From Magnetospirillum sp. UT-4 (GTDB lineage Bacteria > Pseudomonadota > Alphaproteobacteria > Rhodospirillales > Magnetospirillaceae): 44,791 nucleotides of DNA. Below the pieces are notes generated by a model. That model had not been told where the DNA came from. It saw nothing but the letters and a program-made list of their open reading frames with translations, and searched no databases. The position numbers were made by a program, and so were the translations under genes. Where the stretch lies: contig NZ_CACVCG010000056.1 in the NCBI RefSeq assembly GCF_902729435.1, positions 2,858 through 47,648 on the forward strand, written 5' to 3'. This document shows positions 1 through 8,764 of the stretch, piece by piece (positions within the stretch are counted from its first letter, which is position 1; every line of letters begins with the position of its first letter).

Positions 1-664
1 CACCCTCTCACATATTGGGATAATTCGGCCCGCCGCCACCTGTCCGGCCGGAGGCCGGCCTGCCCAACAACGCTTGAAGGTGGCGCCCCCACCCTCTCAC
101 ATATTGGGATAATTCGGCCCGCCGCCACCTGTCCGGCCGGAGGCCGGCCTGCCCAACAACGCTTGAAGGTGGCGCCCCCACCCTCTCACATATTGGGATA
201 ATTCGGCCCGCCGCCACCTGTCCGGCCGGAGGCCGGCCTGCCCAACAACGCTTGAAGGTGGCGCCCCCACCCTCTCACATATTGGGATAATTCGGCCCGC
301 CGCCACCTGTCCGGCCGGAGGCCGGCCTGCCCAACAACGCTTGAAGGTGGCGCCCCCACCCTCTCACATATTGGGATAATTCGGCCCGCCGCCACCTGTC
401 CGGCCGGAGGCCGGCCTGCCCAACAACGCTTGAAGGTGGCGCCCCCACCCTCTCACATATTGGGATAATTCGGCCCGCCGCCACCTGTCCGGCCGGAGGC
501 CGGCCTGCCCAACAACGCTTGAAGGTGGCGCCCCCACCCTCTCACATATTGGGATAATTCGGCCCGCCGCCACCTGTCCGGCCGGAGGCCGGCCTGCCCA
601 ACAACGCTTGAAGGTGGCGCCCCCACCCTCTCACATATTGGGATAATTCGGCCCGCCGCCACCT
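1..664. repeat. Perfect 89-bp tandem array, at least seven copies, built from the ETF-QO gene tail
   Basis: Identical 89-bp units begin at 1, 90, 179, 268, 357, 446 and 535. A partial copy (624-664) runs into the end of the ETF-QO gene. In each unit 34 bases match the last ten codons and stop of that gene on the minus strand ([10 protein letters not shown] then TGA). The other 55 bases are non-coding and hold the hairpins CCGGCC-TCC-GGCCGG and GGTGG-CGCCC-CCACC. The gene and array part ways at position 665, just after a shared AGGTGGCGG, which suggests duplication between short homologies. The array continues past the window edge, so its true length is unknown. The open frames across it are by-products: 89 is not a multiple of 3, so the frame rotates. 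No mismatch between copies was seen, which means very recent expansion, homogenisation or an assembly artefact. Confidence 0.97.
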
Positions 665-2250
665 TCGGGAACCACCCAGTTGATGTTCTGGGTCGGGTCC
701 TTGATGTCGCAGGTCTTGCAGTGCACGCAGTTCTGGGCGTTGATCTGCAGCCGCGGATTGCTCCCGTCGTCGTCCCGCACGATCTCGTACACGCCGGCCG
801 GACAATAGCGCTGCTCGGGGGCATCGTACAGGGGCAGATTGACCGCTATGGGAACGGACGGGTCCTTGAGCGTCAGGTGGGCGGGCTGGTTCTCCTCGTG
901 GTTGGTGTTGGAGATGAACACCGAGGACAGCTTGTCGAAGGAAACCTTACCATCCGGTTTCGGATAGGCGATCTTGGGGAAATCGGCGGCCTTGCCCAGG
1001 CAGGCATGGTCGGCGTGGTTGCGGAAGGTCCACGGCGCCCGGCCGCGCAGCACATAGGTGTCCAGCGCCGAATAGGCGATGCCGGCCCACAGCCCCTTGT
1101 GGAAGCTGGGGCGGATGTTGCGGGCGGTGTAAAGCTCGTCCCAGACCCAGCTTTTCTTCAGCTCGCGCGGGTAGCCGTGGGCCTCGGTGCCGGACTGCTC
1201 GGACAGCAGCGCCGCCACCGCCTCGGCCGCCACCATGCCCGACTTCATGGCGGTGTGGCTGCCCTTGATCTTGGGCACATTGAGGAATCCGGCGGTGTCG
1301 CCGACCAGCACGCCGCCCGGGAAGGTGAGCCTGGGGATCGACTGGAAGCCGCCTTCCGACAGCGCCCGGGCGCCATAGGCGATGCGCCGGCCGCCCTCGA
1401 AGGTGGAACGGATGGCGGGGTGGGTCTTGAAGCGCTGGAACTCGTCGAACGGCGACAGATGGGGGTTGGCGTAGTCCAGCCCGACCACGAAGCCGACCAC
1501 CACCTGGTTGTCCTCCAGGTGATAGAGGAACGAGCCGCCATAGGTCTGGCTGTCCAGCGGCCAGCCGACGGTGTGGACGATGCGGCCCTGGGCGTGTTTG
1601 GCCGGGTCGATCTCCCACAGCTCCTTGATGCCGATGCCGTAGGTCTGCGGATCGCAGTCCCGGCGCAGGTCGAAGCGCTCGGACAGGGTCTTGGTCAGGC
1701 TGCCGCGGCAGCCCTCGGCGAAGATGGTCTGGCGGGCGTGCAGCTCGACGCCGGGGGTGTGGTTGGCGGTGGGCTGGCCGTCCTTGCCGATGCCCATGTC
1801 GCCGGTGGCGACGCCCTTGACGCTGCCGTCATCGTCGAACAGCACCTCGGCGGCGGCGAAGCCGGGATAGATTTCGACCCCCAGCGCCTCGGCCTGGCCG
1901 GCCAGCCAGCGGCACAGATTGCCCAGGCTGATGATGTAATTGCCGGCATTGTGCATGGAGGGCGGCGTCGGCAGCGGCAGCGCCCGGCCCTCGGTCAGGA
2001 ACAGGAAGCGGTCGTCGGTGGCCAGGGTCTTGAGCGGCGCGCCGCGGTCGAACCAGTCGGGGATCAGCTCGTCCAGCGCCCGGGTCTCGAACACCGCGCC
2101 CGACAGGATGTGGGCGCCGACCTCCGATCCCTTCTCGATGACGCAGACCGAGAGTGCGCCGTCGAGCTGCTTGAGGCGGATGGCGGCGGCCAGGCCCGAG
2201 GGGCCGGCGCCCACCACCACCACGTCGAATTCCATCGCTTCGCGTTCCAT
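631..2250 (-). CDS. Electron transfer flavoprotein-ubiquinone oxidoreductase (ETF-QO)
   Basis: A 539-residue protein that passes electrons from electron-transfer flavoprotein to ubiquinone at the inner membrane, linking fatty-acid and amino-acid dehydrogenases to respiration. The N-terminus carries the FAD-binding motif [10 protein letters not shown]. The C-terminus carries the cysteines of the single [4Fe-4S] cluster (RYCPAG, then [13 protein letters not shown]) and ends [12 protein letters not shown], close to the usual family end, so the tandem array has not truncated it. I chose the ATG at 2248-2250 because GAAGGGGG lies just upstream and the FAD motif follows at once; an in-frame ATG at 2299-2301 would add 17 residues with no family support. 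It is divergent from the uracil-DNA glycosylase gene. Its 3' end lies inside the 89-bp array. Confidence 0.97.
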   Translation of the reverse strand: MEREAMEFDVVVVGAGPSGLAAAIRLKQLDGALSVCVIEKGSEVGAHILSGAVFETRALDELIPDWFDRGAPLKTLATDDRFLFLTEGRALPLPTPPSMHNAGNYIISLGNLCRWLAGQAEALGVEIYPGFAAAEVLFDDDGSVKGVATGDMGIGKDGQPTANHTPGVELHARQTIFAEGCRGSLTKTLSERFDLRRDCDPQTYGIGIKELWEIDPAKHAQGRIVHTVGWPLDSQTYGGSFLYHLEDNQVVVGFVVGLDYANPHLSPFDEFQRFKTHPAIRSTFEGGRRIAYGARALSEGGFQSIPRLTFPGGVLVGDTAGFLNVPKIKGSHTAMKSGMVAAEAVAALLSEQSGTEAHGYPRELKKSWVWDELYTARNIRPSFHKGLWAGIAYSALDTYVLRGRAPWTFRNHADHACLGKAADFPKIAYPKPDGKVSFDKLSSVFISNTNHEENQPAHLTLKDPSVPIAVNLPLYDAPEQRYCPAGVYEIVRDDDGSNPRLQINAQNCVHCKTCDIKDPTQNINWVVPEGGGGPNYPNM

Positions 2251-2387
2251 CCATACCCCCTTCGGCCCTTGATTCTCCAGCACAAGGGCGGCACGTTCCA
2301 TTCAAGGGCGCAGTTAATAGCACAGCATGAAGCGGCCACACGAATCATTCAAATGCAGGGGTGGGGCGTGTTATTTTGTTAGCCGGA

Positions 2388-3209
2388 ATGACCATCGACC
2401 TCGCCCCCGACCAACTTTTGCGCTGGTACATCGACGCCGGAATCGACGCATGCGTCGGCGAGGAACCGGTGGACCGCTTCGCCGCGCCCAAGCCTGCCCC
2501 ACCGCCGCGGGAAGCGGCGCCCCCGCCTGCCAATCGGCCGGCGGCGCCGGCACGGGCCTTTGCCGCCCCGACGGAGGCGCCGCCGCCGGCACCGGCCCGC
2601 GAATCGGCCGGCACCGCCGCCCACATCGCCGCCGAATGCACGACGCTGGAGGCGCTGCGCGCCGCGCTGGAGGCCTTCGACGGCCTGGCCATGAAGCGCA
2701 CCGCCCAGTCCACCGTGTTCGCCGACGGCAACCCCGAGGCCGACGTGATGGTGATCGGCGAGGCGCCGGGGCAGGACGAGGACCGCCAGGGCCTGCCCTT
2801 CGTCGGCCGGTCCGGCAAGCTTCTCGATCGCATGCTGGCCAGCATCGGGCTCGACCGCTCGACCACCTATATCACCAACGTGGTGCCGTGGCGGCCGCTG
2901 GAGAACCGCAAGCCGAGCCCGGACGAGGTGGCGGTGTGCATGCCCTTCGTCGCCCGCCACATCGAGTTGGTCGACCCGCAGCTGCTGATCCTGCTGGGCG
3001 GCGCCTCGGCCTCGGCGCTGCTGGCCCGGCACGAGGGCATCATGCGGCTGCGCGGGCGCTGGTTCGACTATTCCTCGCCGGGCCTGCCGCGCCCGGTGCC
3101 GGCCATGGCCACCTACCACCCCGCCTACCTGCTGCGCACCCCCGCCGCCAAGCGCGACGCCTGGCGCGACCTGCTGCAGGTGAAGAAGCGCCTGAGCGGC
3201 GGGGCTTAG
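2388..3209 (+). CDS. Uracil-DNA glycosylase, family 4-like
   Basis: A 273-residue DNA repair enzyme that removes uracil from DNA. Two family motifs are visible: GEAPGQDEDRQG starting at residue 124, and HPAYLL at residues 244-249. Between them is the conserved block PFVGRSGKLLDRML. Residues 30-80 are a Pro/Ala-rich low-complexity linker after a short N-terminal segment (LRWYIDAG), an arrangement I associate with alphaproteobacterial members. The classical family 4 iron-sulfur ligands are mostly not recognisable: where CxxC is expected the protein reads FDGLAMKRT, and the third ligand position reads NVVPWRP. One Cys remains in AVCMPF and one in ECTTLEAL. The start at 2388 precedes the conserved N-terminal segment; the ribosome site is weak (AGCCGGA). 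Family is confident; cluster status is uncertain. Confidence 0.9.
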   Translation: MTIDLAPDQLLRWYIDAGIDACVGEEPVDRFAAPKPAPPPREAAPPPANRPAAPARAFAAPTEAPPPAPARESAGTAAHIAAECTTLEALRAALEAFDGLAMKRTAQSTVFADGNPEADVMVIGEAPGQDEDRQGLPFVGRSGKLLDRMLASIGLDRSTTYITNVVPWRPLENRKPSPDEVAVCMPFVARHIELVDPQLLILLGGASASALLARHEGIMRLRGRWFDYSSPGLPRPVPAMATYHPAYLLRTPAAKRDAWRDLLQVKKRLSGGA

Positions 3210-3314
3210 CCCCGGCCGGCGGCAACGCCTCACCCCCCATTTCAACGTGCCATTTTATTGCCTTGATTCCAAAGGACTATCCGCCTGCCCCAGGGGTTTC
3301 ACACCTTTCGGGGG

Positions 3315-3343
3315 TTGCCTGAACGGCTTTGGTGATTTATAAA
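3315..3343 (+). promoter_or_regulatory. Candidate sigma-70 promoter for the lytic transglycosylase gene
   Basis: TTGCCT (3315-3320) and TATAAA (3338-3343) are separated by exactly 17 bases. They sit about 50 bases before the start codon, in an AT-richer stretch of an otherwise GC-rich region. Nothing else was seen in the 3210-3392 gap. Confidence 0.5.
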
Positions 3344-3392
3344 ATCGTCCAGACAGTTCGGCATTTTCGATTAACTCTAGAGGAGAACAGCC

Positions 3393-5228
3393 TTGCGCGA
3401 CAGGCTCCTCCCGGCCCTGATGTTGGCAATCATGGCCGCGACCTCACCGGCACTTGCCGCCGATTCCGGCCCCAGCAAGGGGGCGATCGGCACTCAGGTG
3501 GCGGCGGCCTCCGGCGGCGGGGGAACCATGACCGCCGCGGTGATGCCCGGCATCGGACGCGAAGCTCGCGTCGCTCCGCTGCCTCGGCCGCTCTCGGCAG
3601 CGGATGCCGATACCTATGCGCGCGTCTTCAAGCTGCAGGCCGAGGGCCAGTGGGCCGCCGCCGACCGCGAGCTCGGCCGGGTGAAGAGCGACGTGCTGAT
3701 GGGCCATGCCCTGGCGCAGCGCTTCCTCGCGTCCGGCTACAAGCCGAAATACCAGGAGCTGCGCGCCTGGATGGCCGAATATTCCGACCATCCCCAGGCC
3801 GAGGCCATCTACAGGCTCGCCACCACCAAGGGGGTGAAGGGCTTCGGTTCGATCAAGGCGCCGGTGAAGGGCGCCCTCAAGGGCAGCGGCATCGACACCA
3901 CCGACGACGGCGCCAACTGGGAAGAGGAAGCCTTCTTCCCCGACCGCGGCTCGGCCAAGGCGCAGGCGCTGAAATCCCGGTTCCGGTCCCTGCTGCGCCA
4001 GGACAAGGCGGCGCAGGCGCTGGCCATCCTCACCGGCCCCGAGGCGCGGTCGCTCGACCGCCTGGACGTCGATGAGATGAAGGCGGCGCTGGCCTCGGAC
4101 CACTTCGCCGGCGGCCGCGACGCCGAGGCGGTGGCGTGGGCGCTGCAGGCCGCCGAGCGGTCGGGCGACGAATTGCCGGCCGCTCACTGGATCGCCGGCC
4201 TGGCCCAGTGGCGCCAGGGCAAGCCCGAACTGGCGCGCACCCATTTCGAGGCGGTGGCCAATACCGACGAGGCTTCGCCGTGGATGGTATCGGCCGGCGC
4301 CTTCTGGGCGGCCCGCGCCAACCTGGTGTCGCGCCGGCCCGAACTGGTCAACCACTGGCTGGAAATCGCCGCCACCTTCCCGCGCACCTTCTACGGCCTG
4401 CTGGCCCGCCAGACGCTGGGCTACGAGACCCTGTTCTCGTGGGAGATCCCGCCCTTCACCGACGCCGATGCCGAGGTGCTGTCGCGGGTGCCCGGGGCCA
4501 AGCGCGCCCTGGCGCTGCTGCAGCTGGGACGGCGCGACGCCGCCGAGGACGAGCTGCGCAAGGCCTATCCCCGCGCCACCAAGGCGGTGCGGCAGTCCAT
4601 GCTGACCCTGGCCCAGTTGGGCGACATGCCCGGCCTGGCGGTGCGCCTGGGCGGCATGGCCCCCGGCCGCATGGGCGACGCCGCCGCCTTCCCGGTGCCG
4701 GAATGGAACCCCAAGGGCGGCTGGCAGATGGACAAGGCGCTGGTGTTCGCCTTCGTGCGCCAGGAATCCTCGTTCAATCCGGCGGCCCGCAGCCGCGCCG
4801 GCGCCGCCGGCCTGATGCAGATCATGCCCGCCACCGCCGCCGCCATCGCCGGCAAGCAGGCCCGCGACCGCCTGGGCGACCCCGAATACAACCTCGCTCT
4901 GGGCCAGAGGTACCTGTCCCGCCTGCTGTCCGAGGCACCGGTCAACGGCAACCTGCTGATGCTGGCGGCTGCCTACAATGCCGGCCCGGGCAAGCTGGGC
5001 CAGTGGCTGGCCGGCATGCGCCACGGCAACGATCCGCTGATGTTCATCGAAAGCCTGCCGTCGCGCGAGACCCGCGGCTTCGTCGAGCGGGTGATGACCA
5101 ATTACTGGATCTACCGCGCCCGCCTGGGCCAGACCTCGCCGTCGCTGGACGCGGTGGCGGCCGGCGCCTGGCCCCGCTACGAGGCCCAGGACGCCAGCTC
5201 GTCGTCGCGCAAGGGCTCGCGCAGCTAG
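3393..5228 (+). CDS. Soluble lytic murein transglycosylase (SLT family)
   Basis: A 611-residue periplasmic enzyme that cleaves peptidoglycan between MurNAc and GlcNAc, forming 1,6-anhydro ends. A signal peptide is clear (MRDRLLPALMLAIMAAT, with cleavage near ALAAD). Residues about 60-440 are alpha-helical and repeat-rich, as in the superhelical U domain of Slt70. The C-terminal SLT domain holds the catalytic glutamate (E458 in VRQESSFNP), then GAAGLMQIMPATA and AAYNAGPGKL. Translation must begin at the TTG at 3393: AGGAG at 3381-3385 is seven bases upstream and the signal peptide begins there. An upstream frame starting near 3329 is in another register. It stands alone between a candidate promoter and a strong hairpin. 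Confidence 0.95.
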   Translation: MRDRLLPALMLAIMAATSPALAADSGPSKGAIGTQVAAASGGGGTMTAAVMPGIGREARVAPLPRPLSAADADTYARVFKLQAEGQWAAADRELGRVKSDVLMGHALAQRFLASGYKPKYQELRAWMAEYSDHPQAEAIYRLATTKGVKGFGSIKAPVKGALKGSGIDTTDDGANWEEEAFFPDRGSAKAQALKSRFRSLLRQDKAAQALAILTGPEARSLDRLDVDEMKAALASDHFAGGRDAEAVAWALQAAERSGDELPAAHWIAGLAQWRQGKPELARTHFEAVANTDEASPWMVSAGAFWAARANLVSRRPELVNHWLEIAATFPRTFYGLLARQTLGYETLFSWEIPPFTDADAEVLSRVPGAKRALALLQLGRRDAAEDELRKAYPRATKAVRQSMLTLAQLGDMPGLAVRLGGMAPGRMGDAAAFPVPEWNPKGGWQMDKALVFAFVRQESSFNPAARSRAGAAGLMQIMPATAAAIAGKQARDRLGDPEYNLALGQRYLSRLLSEAPVNGNLLMLAAAYNAGPGKLGQWLAGMRHGNDPLMFIESLPSRETRGFVERVMTNYWIYRARLGQTSPSLDAVAAGAWPRYEAQDASSSSRKGSRS

Positions 5229-5234
5229 CCGGAT

Positions 5235-5273
5235 GCTATCAGGTTGAATCGCGAGGCGATCCAGCCTGATAGC
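5235..5273 (+). terminator. Long hairpin after the lytic transglycosylase gene
   Basis: A 39-base inverted repeat begins six bases after the stop codon. The outer arms are GCTATCAGG and CCTGATAGC; the inner stem is ATCGC-GAG-GCGAT, with one wobble and one mismatch between them. There is no T-run after it, so it is a terminator or mRNA-stabilising hairpin rather than a classical intrinsic terminator. Confidence 0.5.
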
Positions 5274-5285
5274 TGAATCCGCCTC

Positions 5286-5461
5286 TAGCAGGCTGCGGAA
5301 AAACCCCTGTTTTTCTTTCGTCATTCCCGCGAAGGCGGGAATCCATGCCTCAGCACACAATATATTGCGGCCAGAACGCCATATTGCCCCTGCATGGACC
5401 CCCGCCTTCGCGGGGGTGACGGATCAGAGGGTGGCAAGCAGAGTATTTCCGCACCCTGCTA
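5286..5461. mobile_element. MITE-like element with terminal inverted repeats and an inner palindrome
   Basis: The 176-bp element starts TAGCAGGCTGCGGAAA (5286-5301) and ends with the inverse complement, one mismatch apart (5446-5461). Inside is a second large inverted repeat (5319-5420) made of two hairpins, ATTCCCGC-GAAG-GCGGGAAT at 5323-5342 and ACCCCCGC-CTTC-GCGGGGGT at 5398-5417. Their outer flanks also pair (CGTCA with TGACG; ATCCATG with CATGGAC). It has no coding capacity. The termini begin with TA, so a TA target duplication is possible but cannot be separated from the repeat. The inner palindrome is related to the one at 42306-42390. It fills most of the 327-base gap between genes. 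Confidence 0.75.
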
Positions 5462-5555
5462 AATCAATAAATTAGAGGCTGCACTGGGTCACGCCCGGCG
5501 ATGACCAAGTGTGCAGCATGAGGCGATTGTCGAGCTGTTCCGCAGCCAGTTCTGG

Positions 5556-8500
5556 TCAGTGGAAATCCCGCGATTCCAGCCGCAGCTCCGGTCCGGCCAG
5601 GCGGCGGATCAGGAAGGAGAGGTCGGTCAGGCGGTCGGCGACCACGTGCACCACCTTGCCCTCGCGCTGGACCCTGCCGTCGACCCGGATCAGCCCGGCC
5701 CGCATCACCGTTTTGCGGTGGGCCTCGAACACCTGCGGCCACACCACCAGATTGGCGGTGCCGCTCTCGTCCTCCAGGGTGACGAAGACCACGCCCGAGG
5801 CGGTGCCGGGGCGCTGGCGCACCAGTACCAGCCCGGCCACCGCGACCTTGCCCTTGGCGGTTGTCAGCCGGCTGGCCGGAACCATGCCGGCGGCGGCCAG
5901 CTCGGGGCGCAGCAGGGCCAGCGGATGGGCCTTCAGGGATAGTTTCAGGGCGCGGTAGTCGCTGACCACCTCCTCGCCCTTGCTGGCTTCGGGCAGCGCC
6001 ACCTCGGGTTCCCGCACCGGCTCCTCCAGCCCCGCGAACAGCGGCGGCGGCGGTGCCGACAGCGCCTTGACCGCCCACAGCGCCTGGCGGCGCGGCAGGC
6101 CCAGCGCGGCGAAGGCATCGGCCTCGGCCAGCAGTTCCAGGGCGCGCGGCTCCAGCCCGGCGCGGCGCCACAGCGCCTGCGGCGAGGGATAGCCGGCGCC
6201 GCGGCATTCCACCAGGCGGCGGGCGGCTTTCTCCTGCAGGCCGCGCACCTGCCGCAGGCCCAGGCGCAGGGCCCCCACCTCGCCCGGCTTCGCCTCGATG
6301 GTGCAATCCCAATGGCTGGCGTTGACGTCCACCGGCAGCACCCGCACGCCGTGGCTCTGGGCATCGCGGACGATCTGGGCCGGGGCGTAGAAGCCCATGG
6401 GCTGGCTGTTCAGCAGGGCGCAGGCGAACAGTGCCGGATGGTGGCGCTTCAGCCAGGCCGAGACATAGACCAGATGGGCGAAGCTGGCGGCGTGGGATTC
6501 GGGAAAGCCGTATTCGGCGAAGCCCTCGATCTGCCTGAACACCCGCTCGGCGAAATCGGGCCGGTAGCCGCGTTCCAGCATGCCCCGGATCAGCTTGTCG
6601 CGGAACTCGCCGACCCGGCCGGTGCGGCGGAAGGCGGCCATGGAACGGCGCAGGGAATCCGCCTCGGCCGGGGTGAAGCCGGCGGCGACGATGGCGATCT
6701 GCATCACCTGTTCCTGGAACAGCGGCACGCCCAGGGTCTTGCCCAGCACCCGTTCCAGATCCTTGCTGGGGTACTCCACCGCCTCCTTGCCGTCGCGCCG
6801 GCGCAAATAGGGGTGGACCATGTCGCCCTGGATCGGGCCGGGGCGCACGATGGCCACCTCGATCACCAGGTCGTAGAAGCAGCGCGGCCTCAGGCGCGGC
6901 AGCATGGTCATCTGGGCGCGGCTTTCCACCTGGAACACGCCCACCGAATCGCCCGCGCACAGCATTTCGTAGACCGCCGGGTCCTCGCGCGGGACGGTGG
7001 CGAGGTCGATCGCCAGCCCCTGCGCCTGCAGCAGGTCGAAGGCCTTGCGCACGCAGGACAGCATCCCCAGGGCCAGCACGTCGACCTTGATCAGGCCCAG
7101 CGCGTCGAGGTCGTCCTTGTCCCACTCGATCACCGTGCGCCCTTCCATGCGGGCGTTCTCGATGGGCACCAGCTCGTCCAGCGGCCCGCGCGAGATGACG
7201 AAGCCGCCCACATGCTGCGACAGGTGGCGGGGAAAGCCGGTCAGCTCGGCGGCGAGGTCGAGGGCCTGGCGCAGGGTCGGCTCGCTGGGGTCGAAGCCCA
7301 GCTCGCGCACCCGCGCCTCGTCGATGGGCCGCGACGAGAAGCCCCAATGGGTGCGGGCCAGCGCCGCGACGGTGTCCTCGGACAGGCCCAGCGCCTTGCC
7401 GACGTCGCGGATGGCCGAGCGCGAGCGGTAGTGGATCACCGTCGCCGTCAGCCCGGCGCGGTCGCGGCCGTAGCGGGCATAGATGTACTGGATCACCTCT
7501 TCGCGGCGCTCGTGCTCGAAATCCACGTCGATGTCGGGCGGCTCGCCGCGCTCGGCCGAGATGAAGCGCTCGAACAGCAGGTCGAACACCGCCGGATCGA
7601 CATTGGTGATCCCTAAGCAATAGCACACCGCCGAATTGGCCGCCGAGCCACGGCCCTGGCACAGGATGCCCTGCGACCGGGCGAAGCCGACGATGTCGTG
7701 GACCGTCAGGAAATAGGGGGCATAGGCGAGCTGCGCGATCAGCGCCAGCTCGTGCGCCAGCGCCGCCTCGACCTTGGCCGGCACACCGGCGGGATAGCGC
7801 CCGGCGGCGCCGGCGCGGGTGTAGTCCTCCAGCCGCTGTTGCGGGGACCGCCCGCCCTCCTCGGCCTCGGCCGGGTATTCGTAGCGCAGCTCGTCCAGGC
7901 TGAAGCGGCAGCGCGCCGCGATGTCCAGGGTGTTGGCCACCGCCTGCGGATACTCGGCGAACAGCCGCGCCATCTCGGCCGGCGGCTTCAGGTGGCGCTC
8001 GCCATTGGCGGCCAGGCGCCAGCCGGCCTCGCCCACCGTGCAGCCGGCGCGCACGCAGGTCAGCACGTCGGCCAGGGGGCGGCGCTCGGGAACGTGGTAG
8101 CGGACGTCGTTGGTGGCCACCAGGCCGATGCCGGCCCCGGCCGCCAGTCCGGCCAGCGCCGCCAGCCGGCGGCGGTCGCCGCCGTCGAAGCGCCAGGCGG
8201 CGGCCAGCCACACCCGCCCGGGACAGCGCCGCGCCCACCCGGCCAGCTCGGCGATGAAGCCATCGTCCGGGCGATCGGGCGGCAGCACGATGAAAAGCTG
8301 GCCCTCGGCCTGGGCGGCGATGTCGGCGCCGGTCAGGCGGCATTCCCCCTTCTCCGCCCGCCGCTTGCCCAGGGTCAGCAGCCGCGACAGCCGGCCATAG
8401 GCGGCGCGGTCGGTGGGGAAGCACAGGCATTCGGCGCCGTCCTCGGGCACCAGCCGGCACCCCACCACCAGCCGGATGCCGGCCCGCTTGGCCGCGCCAT

Positions 8501-8654
8501 GGGCCCGCACCACCCCGGCCAGGCTGTTGCGGTCGGTCACCGCCAAGGCCGACAACCCCAACGCCGCCGCCGCCACCGCCAGCTCCTCGGGATGGGAGGC
8601 GCCGTCCAGGAAGGTGAAATTGGTGGTGATGTGAAGTTCTGCGTAGTTGGTCAT
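5556..8654 (-). CDS. dnaE2: Error-prone DNA polymerase III alpha subunit DnaE2 (ImuC)
   Basis: A 1032-residue C-family polymerase that carries out translesion synthesis after DNA damage, working with ImuA and ImuB. The N-terminal PHP domain begins ELHITTNFTFLDGASHPEEL, typical of the DnaE2 branch. The palm has PDIDVDFEHERREE at about residues 371-384, which includes two catalytic aspartates; the third is expected in LGLIKVDVLALG. The helix-hairpin-helix and OB-fold regions follow, and the C-terminus ends soon after the OB fold, shorter than replicative DnaE1, as expected. The ATG at 8652-8654 gives the conserved N-terminus directly. It is the last gene of the imuA-imuB-dnaE2 cassette. The 110-base gap to imuB contains a palindromic repeat (8669-8747), and the ribosome site before the start is weak. 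Confidence 0.97.
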   Translation of the reverse strand: MTNYAELHITTNFTFLDGASHPEELAVAAAALGLSALAVTDRNSLAGVVRAHGAAKRAGIRLVVGCRLVPEDGAECLCFPTDRAAYGRLSRLLTLGKRRAEKGECRLTGADIAAQAEGQLFIVLPPDRPDDGFIAELAGWARRCPGRVWLAAAWRFDGGDRRRLAALAGLAAGAGIGLVATNDVRYHVPERRPLADVLTCVRAGCTVGEAGWRLAANGERHLKPPAEMARLFAEYPQAVANTLDIAARCRFSLDELRYEYPAEAEEGGRSPQQRLEDYTRAGAAGRYPAGVPAKVEAALAHELALIAQLAYAPYFLTVHDIVGFARSQGILCQGRGSAANSAVCYCLGITNVDPAVFDLLFERFISAERGEPPDIDVDFEHERREEVIQYIYARYGRDRAGLTATVIHYRSRSAIRDVGKALGLSEDTVAALARTHWGFSSRPIDEARVRELGFDPSEPTLRQALDLAAELTGFPRHLSQHVGGFVISRGPLDELVPIENARMEGRTVIEWDKDDLDALGLIKVDVLALGMLSCVRKAFDLLQAQGLAIDLATVPREDPAVYEMLCAGDSVGVFQVESRAQMTMLPRLRPRCFYDLVIEVAIVRPGPIQGDMVHPYLRRRDGKEAVEYPSKDLERVLGKTLGVPLFQEQVMQIAIVAAGFTPAEADSLRRSMAAFRRTGRVGEFRDKLIRGMLERGYRPDFAERVFRQIEGFAEYGFPESHAASFAHLVYVSAWLKRHHPALFACALLNSQPMGFYAPAQIVRDAQSHGVRVLPVDVNASHWDCTIEAKPGEVGALRLGLRQVRGLQEKAARRLVECRGAGYPSPQALWRRAGLEPRALELLAEADAFAALGLPRRQALWAVKALSAPPPPLFAGLEEPVREPEVALPEASKGEEVVSDYRALKLSLKAHPLALLRPELAAAGMVPASRLTTAKGKVAVAGLVLVRQRPGTASGVVFVTLEDESGTANLVVWPQVFEAHRKTVMRAGLIRVDGRVQREGKVVHVVADRLTDLSFLIRRLAGPELRLESRDFH

Positions 8655-8668
8655 GAGACGATGTCAAT

Positions 8669-8747
8669 CAACACGGATGAACGCGGATGGACATGGATGA
8701 AAAAATCAATCTGCGTTTATCCAGTTCATCTGCGTTCATCCGTGTTG
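8669..8747. repeat. Inverted repeat between imuB and dnaE2
   Basis: The left arm CAACACGGATGAACGCGGAT (8669-8688) and the inverse of the right arm (8728-8747) agree at 19 of 20 positions. The 39 bases between hold further degenerate GGATGAA and TTTATCC words, so the whole is a stack of related half-sites. It is much richer in A and T than the flanking genes. Transcribed, it would form a long hairpin inside the mutasome mRNA, between imuB and dnaE2. Confidence 0.85.
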
Positions 8748-8764
8748 CTTCTTCTTTATTATGT

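Noticed and set aside
8-573. Repeated 69-codon open frames in the tandem array
   Set aside because: They arise because the 89-bp unit rotates frames; each ends in the copied ETF-QO tail and has no ribosome site of its own.
1-664. Possible CRISPR array
   Set aside because: All 89 bases repeat identically; there are no variable spacers and no cas genes.
721-2382. A 553-codon plus-strand open frame opposite the ETF-QO gene
   Set aside because: Shadow of the ETF-QO gene, which has complete motifs on the minus strand.
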